Of a stretch of DNA of 64,000 nt, positions 16,201-25,482 are shown piece by piece. A program made the translations under genes and the position numbers. A model generated the notes under the pieces. It searched no databases. It saw nothing but the letters and a program-made list of their open reading frames with translations, and was not told where the DNA came from. How positions within the stretch are numbered: position 1 is the stretch's first letter; each line of letters opens with the position of its first letter. The DNA comes from Hymenobacter metallicola (GTDB lineage: Bacteria; Bacteroidota; Bacteroidia; Cytophagales; Hymenobacteraceae), in contig NZ_SRMB01000005.1 of NCBI RefSeq assembly GCF_004745645.1, positions 372,001 to 436,000 of the forward strand. Direction: 5' to 3'.

Positions 16201-16237
16201 AAAAGCCGCTCTGCCAGACAGCAGAGCGGCTTTTTTG
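16201..16237 (+). terminator. Terminator of the disordered-protein pair
   Basis: AAAAGCCGCTCTGC, short loop, then GCAGAGCGGC and TTTTTT. Confidence 0.92.
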
Positions 16238-16329
16238 TGGGTAGTGAGTGGCCGGTTGGAGCGGAGTGACTAGCGGGCGCGCTACAGTTCCGCTGTTATC
16301 TTCACCGCCGAACCCAACCTGGAAAGACC

Positions 16330-17091
16330 ATGCCTACCCTGGAGCCCCGCTGGCAGCGCTACCTCGACCGAATACAGTACGCCGGCCCTCTAGCGACGTC
16401 GTTGCCGGTGCTGCGGGCACTGCAGGCCGCGCATCTGTTCCACGTGCCATTCGAGAATCTGGATATTCATCGGGGCCAGCCCATCCACCTGACACACAGC
16501 TACGAGAAGGTGGTGGAGGCTGGCCGGGGCGGCTTTTGCTACGAGCTGAACGGGGTGTTTTACGAGTTGCTCACGGCCCTGGGCTTTACGGCCCGCCTGA
16601 TTTCAGCCCGCGTTTTCAGTTCGGCTACCACCTTCGGCCCCGAATTCGACCACATGGCCATTCTGGTGACCTTGCCCGAAGGAGAATACCTGGTGGACGT
16701 TGGCTTCGGCGAGTTCACCCAGGGGCCGTTGGCAAACCAGCTGGGCCTGGTGCAAACCGATCCGCGGGGCCACTTCGTGCTGGAGCAGTACGACGCCACC
16801 TACCGGGTCGTGAGCAAGCTCAGCGGCGAGGGCCAGGTGCCGGAGTACCTGTTCACCACCACGGCCCGCACCCTGCCCGACTTCGCGGCCATGTGCCGCT
16901 ACCACCAAACCAGCCCAGCTTCCCATTTCACGCAGAAGCGCCTTTGCTCCCTGGCTACCGAAACGGGCCGAGTTACTATTTCGGGTACTACCCTGAAAAT
17001 AACGCAGGGCGAGCTGGTAGAGGAAAGAATCCTGCCTGACGAAGCCGAGTTTAACGAGGCGCTGGCACGGTATTTCAACGTGCGGCTCTAA
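16330..17091 (+). CDS. nat: Arylamine N-acetyltransferase
   Basis: A 253-residue cytoplasmic enzyme that moves acetyl groups from acetyl-CoA to aromatic amines and hydrazines; the physiological substrate in bacteria is often unknown. The catalytic triad is complete: Cys70 in GRGGFCYELN, His108 in EFDHMAILV and Asp123 in VDVGFG. The N-terminal HVPFENLDIH motif is also typical. The residue numbers match the family almost exactly (Cys69, His107, Asp122 in Salmonella). The gene stands alone between two terminators. Confidence 0.96.
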   Translation: MPTLEPRWQRYLDRIQYAGPLATSLPVLRALQAAHLFHVPFENLDIHRGQPIHLTHSYEKVVEAGRGGFCYELNGVFYELLTALGFTARLISARVFSSATTFGPEFDHMAILVTLPEGEYLVDVGFGEFTQGPLANQLGLVQTDPRGHFVLEQYDATYRVVSKLSGEGQVPEYLFTTTARTLPDFAAMCRYHQTSPASHFTQKRLCSLATETGRVTISGTTLKITQGELVEERILPDEAEFNEALARYFNVRL

Positions 17092-17220
17092 CTGCCCGGT
17101 AGCCGAATCGGTCCTGAATTATACCAGGAAACGGGTGAGCGGGCCGGATTTTGCACCCAGGGCAGCGGATGCCGCCGCCGGGCTGCGTAATTTGCAACAG
17201 TTTTCTTCGTTTCTGTGCTG

Positions 17221-18987
17221 ATGTTTCGATTGTCTTTGGCGGCTAGCCTGCGTTGGGTTTGGATTTTTTCATTCTTTCTGGTTGGACTCAATCCCGCGGC
17301 GCGGGCCCAGGACGGCCCGCCGAAACGGGAGCTGCGCGGCGTCTGGATTGCCACCGTCGAAAACATTGACTGGCCCAGCAGCCGCACCCTGACGCCCGAG
17401 CAGCAGCGCCGCGAGTACCGCCGCATCCTGGATGTGCAGCAGCTCAACGGCATCAACGCGGTGTTTGTGCAGGTGCGGCCCGCCGCCGACGCCTTCTACC
17501 AGAGCGAGCTGGAACCCTGGAGCAAGTGGCTCACCGGCCAGCAGGGCAAGGCCCCCAGCCCGGCCTACGACCCGCTGCCCTTCCTGATTGAGGAAGCTCA
17601 CGCCCGGGGCATGGAGTTTCACGCCTGGTTTAACCCCTACCGGGCCAGCATGGACTCGGTGACGCGCCGCCTAGCGCCCAATCACCCCTTTAAGCAGCAC
17701 CCCGAGTGGTTTCTGCGCTTCGGCGGCAAGCTACTCTTCAACCCCGGCCTGCCCGAGGTGCGCCAGTACATTACCCGGGTAATTCTGGACGTGGTGCGCC
17801 GCTACGACATCGACGGCGTCCACTTCGACGACTACTTTTACCCGTACCCCGAGCCCGGCCTGAAAATTCACGACGAGGCCGCCTTTCAGCAGTTCAACCC
17901 CGACAGCCTGAAGTTGGCCGACTGGCGGCGGCAGAACGTGAACAAGCTCATCCAGGGCCTCCACGACACGATTCAGGACACCAAGCGCTGGGTGAAATTC
18001 GGCATTTCGCCCTTCGGTGTGTGGATGAATAAATCGGCCCACCCCGAGGGCTCCGACACCCGCGCCGGGCAGCCCAGCTACGCCAACCTCTACGCCGACT
18101 CCCGCCTGTGGCTGCAGGAAGGCTGGATCGACTACATTGTGCCCCAGCTCTACTGGAGCACTAACTTCAAGCTCGTGCCCTACGCCACGCTGCTCGAATG
18201 GTGGACGCGCAACCACTTCGGCCGCCACCTCTACGTCGGGCAGGGCGCCTACCGCATGCTGGAAAACACCCGTTCGGATACCACCTGGCGCAACCCGCGC
18301 GAATTGCCCCGGCAGGTGCGCCTGAACCGTTCATACCCGACCGACGTGAGCGGCAGCGTGTTTTTCAGCGCCCGCTCCCTGATGGCCAACCCGCTGCACA
18401 CCCGCGACTCGCTGCGCCAGAACCTGTTTCGCTACCCGGCCCTGGTGCCCACCATGCCCTGGCTCGACGCCGTGCCGCCCCGCCCGGCCCAAAACCTGGT
18501 ACTCACCCGCGCCACGCCCGTCGTCACGCTTACCTGGCAGCCCGGCCCCGTGGCGGCCGACGGCGACCTGGCCCGCTACTTCGTCGTCTACCGCTTCACC
18601 AAAGACCAGACGCCCACCCCCGACGACCCGCGCAATATCCTGGCCCTGGTGCAGAACCGGCCCGGTACCTCGCCCGTGCTAATCGATACCAGCGCCGCGC
18701 CCGGCACCGACTATGCCTACTACATTACGGCCGTGGATAGGCTGCATAACGAAAGTACGCCCGTGCGGGTAACCACCCAGGGCAAGGCCGCTGAGGTGAT
18801 TGTCGCCCAGCAAACTCCACCAACCAAACCCGCTGCACCCGCTGCCCCGGGACCAGCGGCCACCCCCGCTAAGCCAGGGCCCACCACTCGCCCGGCCATC
18901 GGCAAGCCCGAAACGGCCGCCGTTACCAAGGAGAAAGTCAAGCCCAAAAAGCGTGGTTTCTTCGCCCGCCTCTTCGGGAAGAAATAG
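17221..18987 (+). CDS. Exported GHL10-type (DUF187) glycoside hydrolase with Fn3 domain and basic tail
   Basis: A 588-residue protein of the family 10-like glycosylhydrolases (YngK type), thought to act on glycans or peptidoglycan-related polymers, though few have been tested. The ATG at 17221 follows an in-frame GTG at 17215 and leads a signal peptide (MFRLSLAASLRW to RAQ). The barrel runs about residues 33-390: ELRGVWIATVENIDWP, GINAVFVQVRPAADAFY, GMEFHAWFNPYR, YDIDGVHFDDYFYPYP, KFGISPFGVW and YIVPQLYW. Residues of about 420-520 are a fibronectin-III-like domain (PAQNLVL, TLTWQPG, YFVVYRF). A Pro/Ala linker leads to a strongly basic end, KPKKRGFFARLFGKK, that may hold it to a membrane or wall. 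Confidence 0.88.
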   Translation: MFRLSLAASLRWVWIFSFFLVGLNPAARAQDGPPKRELRGVWIATVENIDWPSSRTLTPEQQRREYRRILDVQQLNGINAVFVQVRPAADAFYQSELEPWSKWLTGQQGKAPSPAYDPLPFLIEEAHARGMEFHAWFNPYRASMDSVTRRLAPNHPFKQHPEWFLRFGGKLLFNPGLPEVRQYITRVILDVVRRYDIDGVHFDDYFYPYPEPGLKIHDEAAFQQFNPDSLKLADWRRQNVNKLIQGLHDTIQDTKRWVKFGISPFGVWMNKSAHPEGSDTRAGQPSYANLYADSRLWLQEGWIDYIVPQLYWSTNFKLVPYATLLEWWTRNHFGRHLYVGQGAYRMLENTRSDTTWRNPRELPRQVRLNRSYPTDVSGSVFFSARSLMANPLHTRDSLRQNLFRYPALVPTMPWLDAVPPRPAQNLVLTRATPVVTLTWQPGPVAADGDLARYFVVYRFTKDQTPTPDDPRNILALVQNRPGTSPVLIDTSAAPGTDYAYYITAVDRLHNESTPVRVTTQGKAAEVIVAQQTPPTKPAAPAAPGPAATPAKPGPTTRPAIGKPETAAVTKEKVKPKKRGFFARLFGKK

Positions 18988-19003
18988 GCTTGTGCCAGTA
19001 ACC

Positions 19004-19035
19004 AAAAAAGCCCGACCAACTGGTCGGGCTTTTTT
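19004..19035. terminator. Bidirectional terminator between convergent genes
   Basis: AAAAAAGCCCGACCA, short turn, TGGTCGGGC and TTTTTT, serving the GHL10 gene and the convergent SusCD operon end. Confidence 0.93.
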
Positions 19036-19059
19036 GGTGCAACTAGCTGCGGCAGCGTT

Positions 19060-20346
19060 CTACAGCGCCTTCACGTCCAACGTCAGCGTCACGCCCGCTG
19101 TGGTGCGGCTGATGCCGGTAATGGTGAAGATGGCATACTGGTCGGCGGCCCGCAGGCGGGCAATGACCACGTCGCCCACGGCCACGTTGTCGAGCTGGGC
19201 TACCTGGTTCGTAGCGGCGGCCGTTTGGTAGGTTTGCCGGATGCTGTTCAGGGTAGCCGCGCTGTAGACAGCCGCCGTGGTGCGCACAAATTTTGTAGTG
19301 TTTAGGGCTTTGAGCTGCACGGCGTTGGTGGCAATGCTGCTGATGGCCACGTCCTTGGCTTCCGGGGCCCCGGAAGCTGCTACAGTCGTAAAGGTCGTCA
19401 GGTCGTACGCGGCCTGGTCGCCGCCGGCAGTACCGGTGAAGACAAGCGTGGCGGAGCGGGCCGCGGCCAGGGCCGTGGGGGTAGTAGGCGTAATGGCCGG
19501 GGCCGTAACCGAGGCCGAACGAATGCTGGGGGCTCCGGCCGGGGCGGGCAGGGTGGGCTTGTCCTGGAAGCGCGACTTGGCCTCGAAGCGGTACACCACG
19601 CTTTGCCCGCTCGAGCCCGTGGGCAGCGTCACGTCTACGTTCACCAGCGTGGCCGCCCCCGACTGCGCCCCGGAGCCGACCGGTACCCGCTGCCGCGCCG
19701 CGCGCCGCTCGGGCTGGGTGCCCACGCGCACGAAGGTTATCAGGCTGTCGATGTCCTTGTAGAGGGTGCCGGCGGTGGTAATGGCGGCGGCCGTATTGAT
19801 GCCGCCGGTATTGAGCCGGACCGGGAAGCGCACCACGTCGCCGGGCACGCGGGCCGCGTTGGAAGGTGCCGTCACGTTGGTCGAGGCATCCAGGGAAATG
19901 GTCGGGGTGGGCTCGGCCAGGCGGAAGTTGAAGCTGCGCACCTTGCTCTGGCCGTTGTCGGCCACCACCACGGCATCGACGCGCACGTTGGCCTTGTTGG
20001 CCCCGGCCGGTACCACGTAGTTGACAATCAGCGTGTCGGCCCGGTTGATGCGCGAGTAGGCGGGCTTGTAGGGAATGGTTTGCACCAGCGTGGAGTCGCG
20101 GCCGGGCTCCACTTTCTGCAGAATGCGGATTTCCCGGATAGGGGAAGTCTGCTGGGCAAAGCGCAGCTCAAAGCTCACCGTTTCACCCGTGGCGTACTTG
20201 GTGGTCGTGTTCAGACCATTGGCCAGGAAGGTTGGAATCTGGCCGCCTACTTCCTGGTAGGGTTCTTCCAGTTCTTTGTCGCAGGCGGCCAGGGCCGGGG
20301 CGAGCAGCGCCAGCAGCAGGGTGCGGCGCACAGGGGTATATAACAT
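19060..20346 (-). CDS. Surface lipoprotein of a SusCD operon
   Basis: A 428-residue protein with a lipoprotein signal (MLYTPVRRTLLLALLAPALA then lipobox AAC), followed by acidic residues (CDKELEEPYQE) that fit export to the cell surface. The rest is beta-rich, Thr- and Ala-rich, and looks like two or three Ig-like domains (for example VSFELRFAQQTSPIREI, VRVDAVVVADNGQ, VVYRFEAKS). No named family recognised; by position, third in a SusC-SusD operon, it takes the place of SusE/F-type glycan-binding or accessory proteins. 50 bases separate it from SusD. Confidence 0.75.
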   Translation of the reverse strand: MLYTPVRRTLLLALLAPALAACDKELEEPYQEVGGQIPTFLANGLNTTTKYATGETVSFELRFAQQTSPIREIRILQKVEPGRDSTLVQTIPYKPAYSRINRADTLIVNYVVPAGANKANVRVDAVVVADNGQSKVRSFNFRLAEPTPTISLDASTNVTAPSNAARVPGDVVRFPVRLNTGGINTAAAITTAGTLYKDIDSLITFVRVGTQPERRAARQRVPVGSGAQSGAATLVNVDVTLPTGSSGQSVVYRFEAKSRFQDKPTLPAPAGAPSIRSASVTAPAITPTTPTALAAARSATLVFTGTAGGDQAAYDLTTFTTVAASGAPEAKDVAISSIATNAVQLKALNTTKFVRTTAAVYSAATLNSIRQTYQTAAATNQVAQLDNVAVGDVVIARLRAADQYAIFTITGISRTTAGVTLTLDVKAL

Positions 20347-20395
20347 GAGATGAAGCCTTAGAATGAATACTGAGCGAAGCGGCAGTGGGCCGCCC

Positions 20396-21925
20396 TTAGG
20401 GCATGTCCCACCACAGGGGCTTGGTGATGTAGTCGGGGGCGCTGGCGCCGAGGGCCGCCACGGCCTGCGGGTTATACATCACCTCGGTAGCGCCGGGCAG
20501 CATCCGCCGGGGCCACTGTCCGCCCAGGCCGTTGGGGGCACCCACTGGGTACTTCAGGTTGGGGTAGATAGCCGGGTCGAAGTCGTAGCGGCGCAGGTCC
20601 GACCACGACTCCGGGTTCAGGAACATGGCTATGTACTTCTGCTCCATGATATGTTTGAGGGTCAACTCGGCCTCGGTCTGGGCTACGGCGGCGCTGGCCA
20701 GGTAGGCATCAATCTGGGCGGGCGTAATGGTGGGGAAGGTCACGTTGGGATTGGCAAAGGTGCCGCCCACTCCGATTTTGGTCATGTGGGCCCGGATACC
20801 GGCCTTGTAGGCCGTCAGGGCCCGGCCCTTCTCCCCAGCCTTAAAGGCGGCTTCGGCCTCAATAAACTTCAGTTCGTGGAAGGTAATAACCTCGAAAATA
20901 CCCAGGTCGCGGGCGTACCAGCCATTGTAGAAGTCGGCCACGTTGTTGATCAGATTGCTGGTCGCCGGAATGCCCACCCCGGGGTCGGCGCCGTTGCTGC
21001 TGCCGGCCAGCATAATAGGCAGGCGCGGGTCCGTTACGCCGGGAAAGGCGGCCCCGGTCACACTGCCATTCAGGTAGCGCACGATGTTGTTGGAAAACGT
21101 GGCCGCCCCGAAGTTGGCCCGCGTCACGCCGTAGATGTTGGTCGTGCCCGAGAGCGGGGCCACGGCCACCTGATACTGCAACTGGGCGTCGTCGGCCGCG
21201 TTGCGGAAGCTGGCACTGACGAGCTGCAGAATCTGCTGGGGGTTGTAGGCGGCCTTCTTGCTCAGGTGGTTGAGCTGCCGGGCCTTCAGGGCATTGGCAA
21301 AACGAATCCACTTGTCCGTGTCGCCGCGGTAGAGGATGTCGCCGCTGATGCTGGGCGAGCTGATGTACAGGGGCAGCAGGTTTTCGGCGGCCGGGGTTCT
21401 CATCAGCGCTATGCCCTCGTCGAGCAAAGTCTGCACGGTGGCGTAAATCTGCTCCTGCGGGTCGTACTTGGGCGTGTAGTTCTCGGCGCCTTTAAAGGCT
21501 TCGGAGTAGGGAATGTCGCCCAGCATGTCGGTGGCGTGGGCCAGGTCCATGGCCGTAATGATCTTGCCGGCCCCGATGTAGTAGGGCGCCTTGGCTTTTT
21601 CGGCGGCCTCTATCATAGTCGGCACGTTGCCGGCCGAGTAGAAATAGGCGTAGTTGAAGGTATTGGTGCTGTTGCCGTTGGTCAGCACAAACTGGTCGGT
21701 GCTGCTGGCCGGGGTTTTGCGCACCGCGTACTGGGTGATGTAGGCCGTAGTGAGCGAAGTAAACATCTGCTGCTGAATGCCCTGGGAAATGATGCCGGGC
21801 AGCAGGAAGTTCGGCGACGAGGTAATGGGGTTATTGGGGTCGGTGTTCACGTCGAGAAAACTCTCGCACGAGGTCAGGGCCGCGCCGCTGAGGGCTACAC
21901 CCAGACAGAGGATATATTTTTTCAT
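20396..21925 (-). CDS. SusD/RagB-family lipoprotein (SusD-like type 2)
   Basis: A 509-residue outer-membrane lipoprotein that would cap the partner SusC channel and bind the incoming substrate. The lipobox is TSC (MKKYILCLGVALSG to ALTSC), followed by ESFLDVNTDPNNP, the opening typical of the SusD-like_2 branch. TPR-like helices follow (IGAGKIITAMDLAHATDMLGDIPYSEA is such a stretch, given here only as the DMLGDIPYSEAF motif) and near the C-terminus MEQKYIAMFLNPESWSD and the final QWPRRMLP. It lies 48 bases after the SusC gene. The substrate cannot be told from sequence; the first susC leader suggests sulfur or cysteine control. Confidence 0.9.
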   Translation of the reverse strand: MKKYILCLGVALSGAALTSCESFLDVNTDPNNPITSSPNFLLPGIISQGIQQQMFTSLTTAYITQYAVRKTPASSTDQFVLTNGNSTNTFNYAYFYSAGNVPTMIEAAEKAKAPYYIGAGKIITAMDLAHATDMLGDIPYSEAFKGAENYTPKYDPQEQIYATVQTLLDEGIALMRTPAAENLLPLYISSPSISGDILYRGDTDKWIRFANALKARQLNHLSKKAAYNPQQILQLVSASFRNAADDAQLQYQVAVAPLSGTTNIYGVTRANFGAATFSNNIVRYLNGSVTGAAFPGVTDPRLPIMLAGSSNGADPGVGIPATSNLINNVADFYNGWYARDLGIFEVITFHELKFIEAEAAFKAGEKGRALTAYKAGIRAHMTKIGVGGTFANPNVTFPTITPAQIDAYLASAAVAQTEAELTLKHIMEQKYIAMFLNPESWSDLRRYDFDPAIYPNLKYPVGAPNGLGGQWPRRMLPGATEVMYNPQAVAALGASAPDYITKPLWWDMP

Positions 21926-21973
21926 TGCTGGAAAGTCCGGTAAGGTTGCTGACTGCTGAGCGGTCAGCAGCAG

Positions 21974-24900
21974 TTAAAAGTTCACGCGCAGGCCCATGTC
22001 CACGCCGCGGGTGGCGGGCACGCTGCCGTAGTCGAAGCCCGAGGAGCCGCCCCCGCGCACCCCGGCCCCGGCCGAAGCCGTTTCGGGGTCGACGCCGGAG
22101 TAGTTGGTCAGCAGCACCAGGTTGCGGCCCGTCACGCTCAGCTCCACGCCGCGCACGAAGGACGAGCCCAGCCAGGCGGCGGGCAGCGCGTAGCTCAGCG
22201 TCACGTAGCGCAGGCGCGTCCAGGAGGCATCTTCCACGAAGGAGGCGGCCGTGCCGGTCAGCACGTTCTGGTAGTAGCCCTGGGTCAGCTCCGTGGGCCG
22301 GGTGTTTTTCACGTAGCCGCCGTCAGAGTTGAGCAGGGGGCCCGTGTTGTTGGCGTTGGCCAGCACCCCGTCGAAGACTACCTGCTTGTAGCGGTCCAGG
22401 GTGCGGGTGCTCATGCCGGTTTTGGTAGCCAGCCAGTCGTTGCCGTTCACCACGTCGCCGCCCTGGCGGAAATCAACCAGGAAGCTTAGGTTCAGCCCCT
22501 GATAGGTGAAGGAGTTGGTGACTTGCACCGTGTAGTCGGGTGCGCGGTTGCCGGCGTACTCAAACACGCCGGTATTAACGATGGGGTAGCCCGAGGCATC
22601 GATGAGCAGCTGGCCGTCGGGGGTACGCTTAAAGTCTACGGCGCTGATGGAGGAAATCGGCTTGCCGGGAAAGGCCCCGCCCCGGGCCCAGTCGATGACA
22701 AAGGCGTCGGACTGGTACACCTCGGTCAGGAAGCTGGGCAGCTGGGTGGCGCGGTTGCGGTTCAGGGTGAAGTTGGCAATAACGTCCCAGCTCAGGCCCT
22801 GGGTCGACTTCAGCGGGGCGCCGGTCAGGGCCAGCTCCAGGCCCTTGTTTTCCACGGTGCCCCCGTTGATGTACTGCAGAATAAAGGCCGTGGCCTGGCT
22901 CACGCGGGGCGCAATGAGCTGGTCGCGGGTTTCCTGGTAGTAAGCGGCCACGTCCAGGGTCAGGCGGTTCTGCAGGAATTGCAGGTCCAGGCCGGCTTCC
23001 ACCGAGCGGGTTTGCTCGGGCTTAAGCAGGCGGTTGGAGCCGAAGAAGCCGTTGCGGAAGCCGCCCCCGATGTAGGTGCTCTGGGCCAGCGGCGAGTCGA
23101 CGCGGTAGGGGCCTGTGTCTTTACCCACCACGGCCACCGAGCCGCGCAGCTTGCCGTAGTTCAGAATCGGGTTTTGGTCCAGGCCCAAGGTGCGGGTGAA
23201 TTCCCAGCCCAGGGCCGCCGAACCGTAGCCGAAGGCCCGGCCGAAGTTCTTGTTTTTCTCGGGCCGGGGCAGCGTCGACGACATATCGAGGCGGCCGTTC
23301 AGCTCCAGGGTTATCTGCTGCAGAAAGTCCAGGTTGAGGCGGGCAAAGTTGCCGATCAGGCGCCGCTCCTTGTTGGTAATAAGCGTGTTGCGGTTTACCG
23401 TGTTGTTGATGCTGACAAAGTCCGGGTTCTGGAAGATGCGGCCGTAGTTGTCCGTCGTTTCGTTGCGGCTCACTTCCACCGTATTGCCCAGCACCAGCGA
23501 GGAGCCCAGGTTTTCACTGAACTTGTGGTTGAGCGTCACCAGGAAGTTGGAGGTCAGCAGGCGGTTGATGATGGTGGTTTCCGCAATGCCCCCGTCCTGG
23601 TTATCGGGCTGGGAAGTGCCCACGGCCCGCACCGAGCGGTCTTTCTGGGAGTAAAAGTCGGTGCCGATGTTGTAGCTCACCGAGGCCCACTTGGCGGCCT
23701 CAAACGTGACCTGCGCGTTGCCGATCATGCGGTTGGTGCGCGTGGTCTGGGGGTTGCGGTAGATGGTGAAGTAGGGGTTGTCCGGGTCGCCGGCCGAGGT
23801 GGCCGCGCCCAGCAGGCGGCGGCGGGTGCCGTCGGGGTTGAGGTAGTTGCGGGCGTCGTCGTTGCGGGGCCAGTTCAGCAGGCTGGTGAAAAAGCCGCTG
23901 GGATTCAGGCCGGTACCAAACAGGCCCCCGCCCTGGAACGGCGACTGGCCGCCGCTGTTCAGGTACTGGGTCGAGGCCGAGCCGCTGAACTTGGGCGAAA
24001 ACTGCACCGTGCCCGAGGCCCGCACCGTCGACTTGTCGTAGAGCGTGTTGGGCACCACCCCCTTCTGGTCGAGGCGGGAAGCCGACACGAGGAAGGTGGC
24101 CTTGTCGCCGCCGCCCGACATGGTCAGGTAGTGCTGCCAGGCCGTGCCTTTCTGGAACAGGTTGCCCAGGTTGTCATATATCGGCTCGCCCTCGCCAAAG
24201 CGCGGCCCCCAGGAAGCGCGGGTTGTCGCGTCGAAGATGCCGTTGGAACCCTGCTTGTACTGGTCCTGCAGCGTGGGCAGGCGGTTCACCTCGTCCACCG
24301 AAAACTGGGTGCGGTAGTTGATGTTGGTGCGGCCTGCCGTGCCTTTTTTGGTCGTGATAATCACGGCTCCGTTGGCGGCGCGCAGGCCGTAGAGCGCTGC
24401 TGCTGCCGGACCCTTGAGCACCGTCATACTGGCAATATCCTCGGGGTTCAGGTCGCCGGCCCGGTTCTGACTCACGGCGCTGCGGCCCAGCTGCCCGTTG
24501 AAGGCCGAGCCCCCGCCGGGGGAAGTCGACTCCACAAAGGAGGAGTTGTCCATGATGATGCCGTCGATAACAAACAGGGGCTGGTTGTCGCCGTCGAGCG
24601 AGTTGCCGCCCCGGATGACAATGGCCGAGCCTTCGCCGGGGGCGCCCCCGGCGCTGGTAATCTGCACGCCGGCCACCTTGCCCTGCAGGGCATTGACGAT
24701 GTTGGTCTGCCGCGACTCGATGATGTCCTTGGACTTCACTTCCTGGGCCGCGTAGTTGATCTGCCGCCGTTCCTGCTTGATGCCGTAGGCCGTGACGACC
24801 ACGTCGTTCAGATTGGTCGTGTTTTCGGCCAGGCTGATGTTGATGCTGGCGTCGGTGCCCACCACGCGTTCCTGCGTCGTGAAGCCGATAAAGCTGAACG

Positions 24901-25120
24901 TAAGCGTACTGCCCGGGGCGGCCTGCACCGAGTAGCGGCCGTCGGCGCCGGTGCTGGCCCCGGTGCTGGTGCCCTTCACCAGCACGGTTACGCCGGGCAA
25001 GGGGCTGCCTTTGGTATCAGACACTACGCCCGAAACGGCGCGGGGCTGGCCGGTTTGGGCGTAGGAGCCGGGCCCCAGCAGCACTCCGAGCGCCAACAGA
25101 AGCCATAAAAGTTTTTTCAT
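21974..25120 (-). CDS. SusC/RagA-family TonB-linked outer-membrane transporter
   Basis: A 1,048-residue transporter that imports oligomers or nutrients bound by its SusD partner using TonB energy. The start at 25120 gives a signal peptide (MKKLLWLLLALGVLLGPGSY). Residues of about 20-105 form the carboxypeptidase-regulatory-like domain (VSGVVSDTKGSPLPGVTV), then the plug (VVVTAYGIKQERR, NALQGKVAGVQI, VIRGGNSL, MTVLKGPAAAALYG, GAVIITTKKG), and about 800 residues of barrel ending in MGLRVNF. It is the first gene of a leftward operon with SusD and a lipoprotein. A leader ORF and terminator hairpin lie between its promoter and start. Confidence 0.95.
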   Translation of the reverse strand: MKKLLWLLLALGVLLGPGSYAQTGQPRAVSGVVSDTKGSPLPGVTVLVKGTSTGASTGADGRYSVQAAPGSTLTFSFIGFTTQERVVGTDASINISLAENTTNLNDVVVTAYGIKQERRQINYAAQEVKSKDIIESRQTNIVNALQGKVAGVQITSAGGAPGEGSAIVIRGGNSLDGDNQPLFVIDGIIMDNSSFVESTSPGGGSAFNGQLGRSAVSQNRAGDLNPEDIASMTVLKGPAAAALYGLRAANGAVIITTKKGTAGRTNINYRTQFSVDEVNRLPTLQDQYKQGSNGIFDATTRASWGPRFGEGEPIYDNLGNLFQKGTAWQHYLTMSGGGDKATFLVSASRLDQKGVVPNTLYDKSTVRASGTVQFSPKFSGSASTQYLNSGGQSPFQGGGLFGTGLNPSGFFTSLLNWPRNDDARNYLNPDGTRRRLLGAATSAGDPDNPYFTIYRNPQTTRTNRMIGNAQVTFEAAKWASVSYNIGTDFYSQKDRSVRAVGTSQPDNQDGGIAETTIINRLLTSNFLVTLNHKFSENLGSSLVLGNTVEVSRNETTDNYGRIFQNPDFVSINNTVNRNTLITNKERRLIGNFARLNLDFLQQITLELNGRLDMSSTLPRPEKNKNFGRAFGYGSAALGWEFTRTLGLDQNPILNYGKLRGSVAVVGKDTGPYRVDSPLAQSTYIGGGFRNGFFGSNRLLKPEQTRSVEAGLDLQFLQNRLTLDVAAYYQETRDQLIAPRVSQATAFILQYINGGTVENKGLELALTGAPLKSTQGLSWDVIANFTLNRNRATQLPSFLTEVYQSDAFVIDWARGGAFPGKPISSISAVDFKRTPDGQLLIDASGYPIVNTGVFEYAGNRAPDYTVQVTNSFTYQGLNLSFLVDFRQGGDVVNGNDWLATKTGMSTRTLDRYKQVVFDGVLANANNTGPLLNSDGGYVKNTRPTELTQGYYQNVLTGTAASFVEDASWTRLRYVTLSYALPAAWLGSSFVRGVELSVTGRNLVLLTNYSGVDPETASAGAGVRGGGSSGFDYGSVPATRGVDMGLRVNF

Positions 25121-25160
25121 AGGAGAGAGAGGAATTGGGTGGAAGGATAGGGAAAAGGGC

Positions 25161-25208
25161 AAAAGCAAAACCGGAGCCCCGCTACACTTGGGCAGCAGGA
25201 CTCCGGTT
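25161..25208 (-). terminator. Terminator hairpin in the susC leader (putative attenuator)
   Basis: On the minus strand AACCGGAGTCC pairs with GGGCTCCGGTT over 11 base pairs (one wobble), with further pairing inside the loop (GCT with AGC), followed by TTTTGCTTTT. It lies 40 bases before the susC ATG and 14 bases after the stop of a 13-codon leader ORF. A terminator at this place would prevent susC transcription unless overridden, which is the layout of attenuation. Confidence 0.75.
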
Positions 25209-25222
25209 GGAGAAAAGCAAGG

Positions 25223-25264
25223 CTAGGAGGGTAGGGCCAGACACCGACACAGGACGATTTTCAT
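25223..25264 (-). CDS. Putative 13-residue leader peptide (Cys-Arg-Cys)
   Basis: An ATG at 25264 starts a 14-codon ORF encoding MKIVLCRCLALPS and stopping at 25223, just before the terminator hairpin at 25161-25208. Two Cys codons (TGT) flank an Arg in the middle, the right kind of signal for ribosome stalling when charged Cys-tRNA is scarce. A -7-like promoter element (TATCTTCTG) lies 45 bases upstream. Its size, position and composition are like amino-acid attenuation leaders; no similar peptide was compared because no search could be run. Confidence 0.5.
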   Translation of the reverse strand: MKIVLCRCLALPS

Positions 25265-25309
25265 GGGAGAATTCGGCGCTGAAAAGTTGAGAGGAAACGG
25301 CAATACGGA

Positions 25310-25337
25310 CAGAAGATAAAGCTTTTATTCAAAAAAC
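25310..25337 (-). promoter_or_regulatory. Possible promoter of the leader and SusCD operon
   Basis: On the minus strand TATCTTCTG (25310-25318) resembles TAnnTTTG, with a T-run TTTTTTG at about 25331-25337 upstream. The spacing is shorter than the usual 19-21 bases, so this is tentative. The predicted transcript starts near 25302. Confidence 0.35.
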
Positions 25338-25482
25338 TCCTGTTCAGGCTTGAAGAAATGCCAAATGCGGCTACCGTCAAACTATATAGGAGATTTTAGG
25401 TATTTTGAAGCCCGGTACCTTCCCCTCACCGAGGCCCGCCAGAAGCTTGGCTACGCCCGGCCTCTTCCACCAGCGCCCACCC

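Larger units (their letters stand above)
25121..25482. other. Divergent regulatory region between susC and nagB
   Basis: A 362-base space holding the leader peptide, attenuator hairpin and promoter of the leftward SusCD operon, and the upstream region of the rightward NagB/PIG-L gene. Nothing else recognised. Confidence 0.6.

Noticed and set aside
22523-25108. 861-residue plus-strand ORF
   Set aside because: Antisense of SusC; low-complexity Gly/Val/His/Gln composition with no domain.
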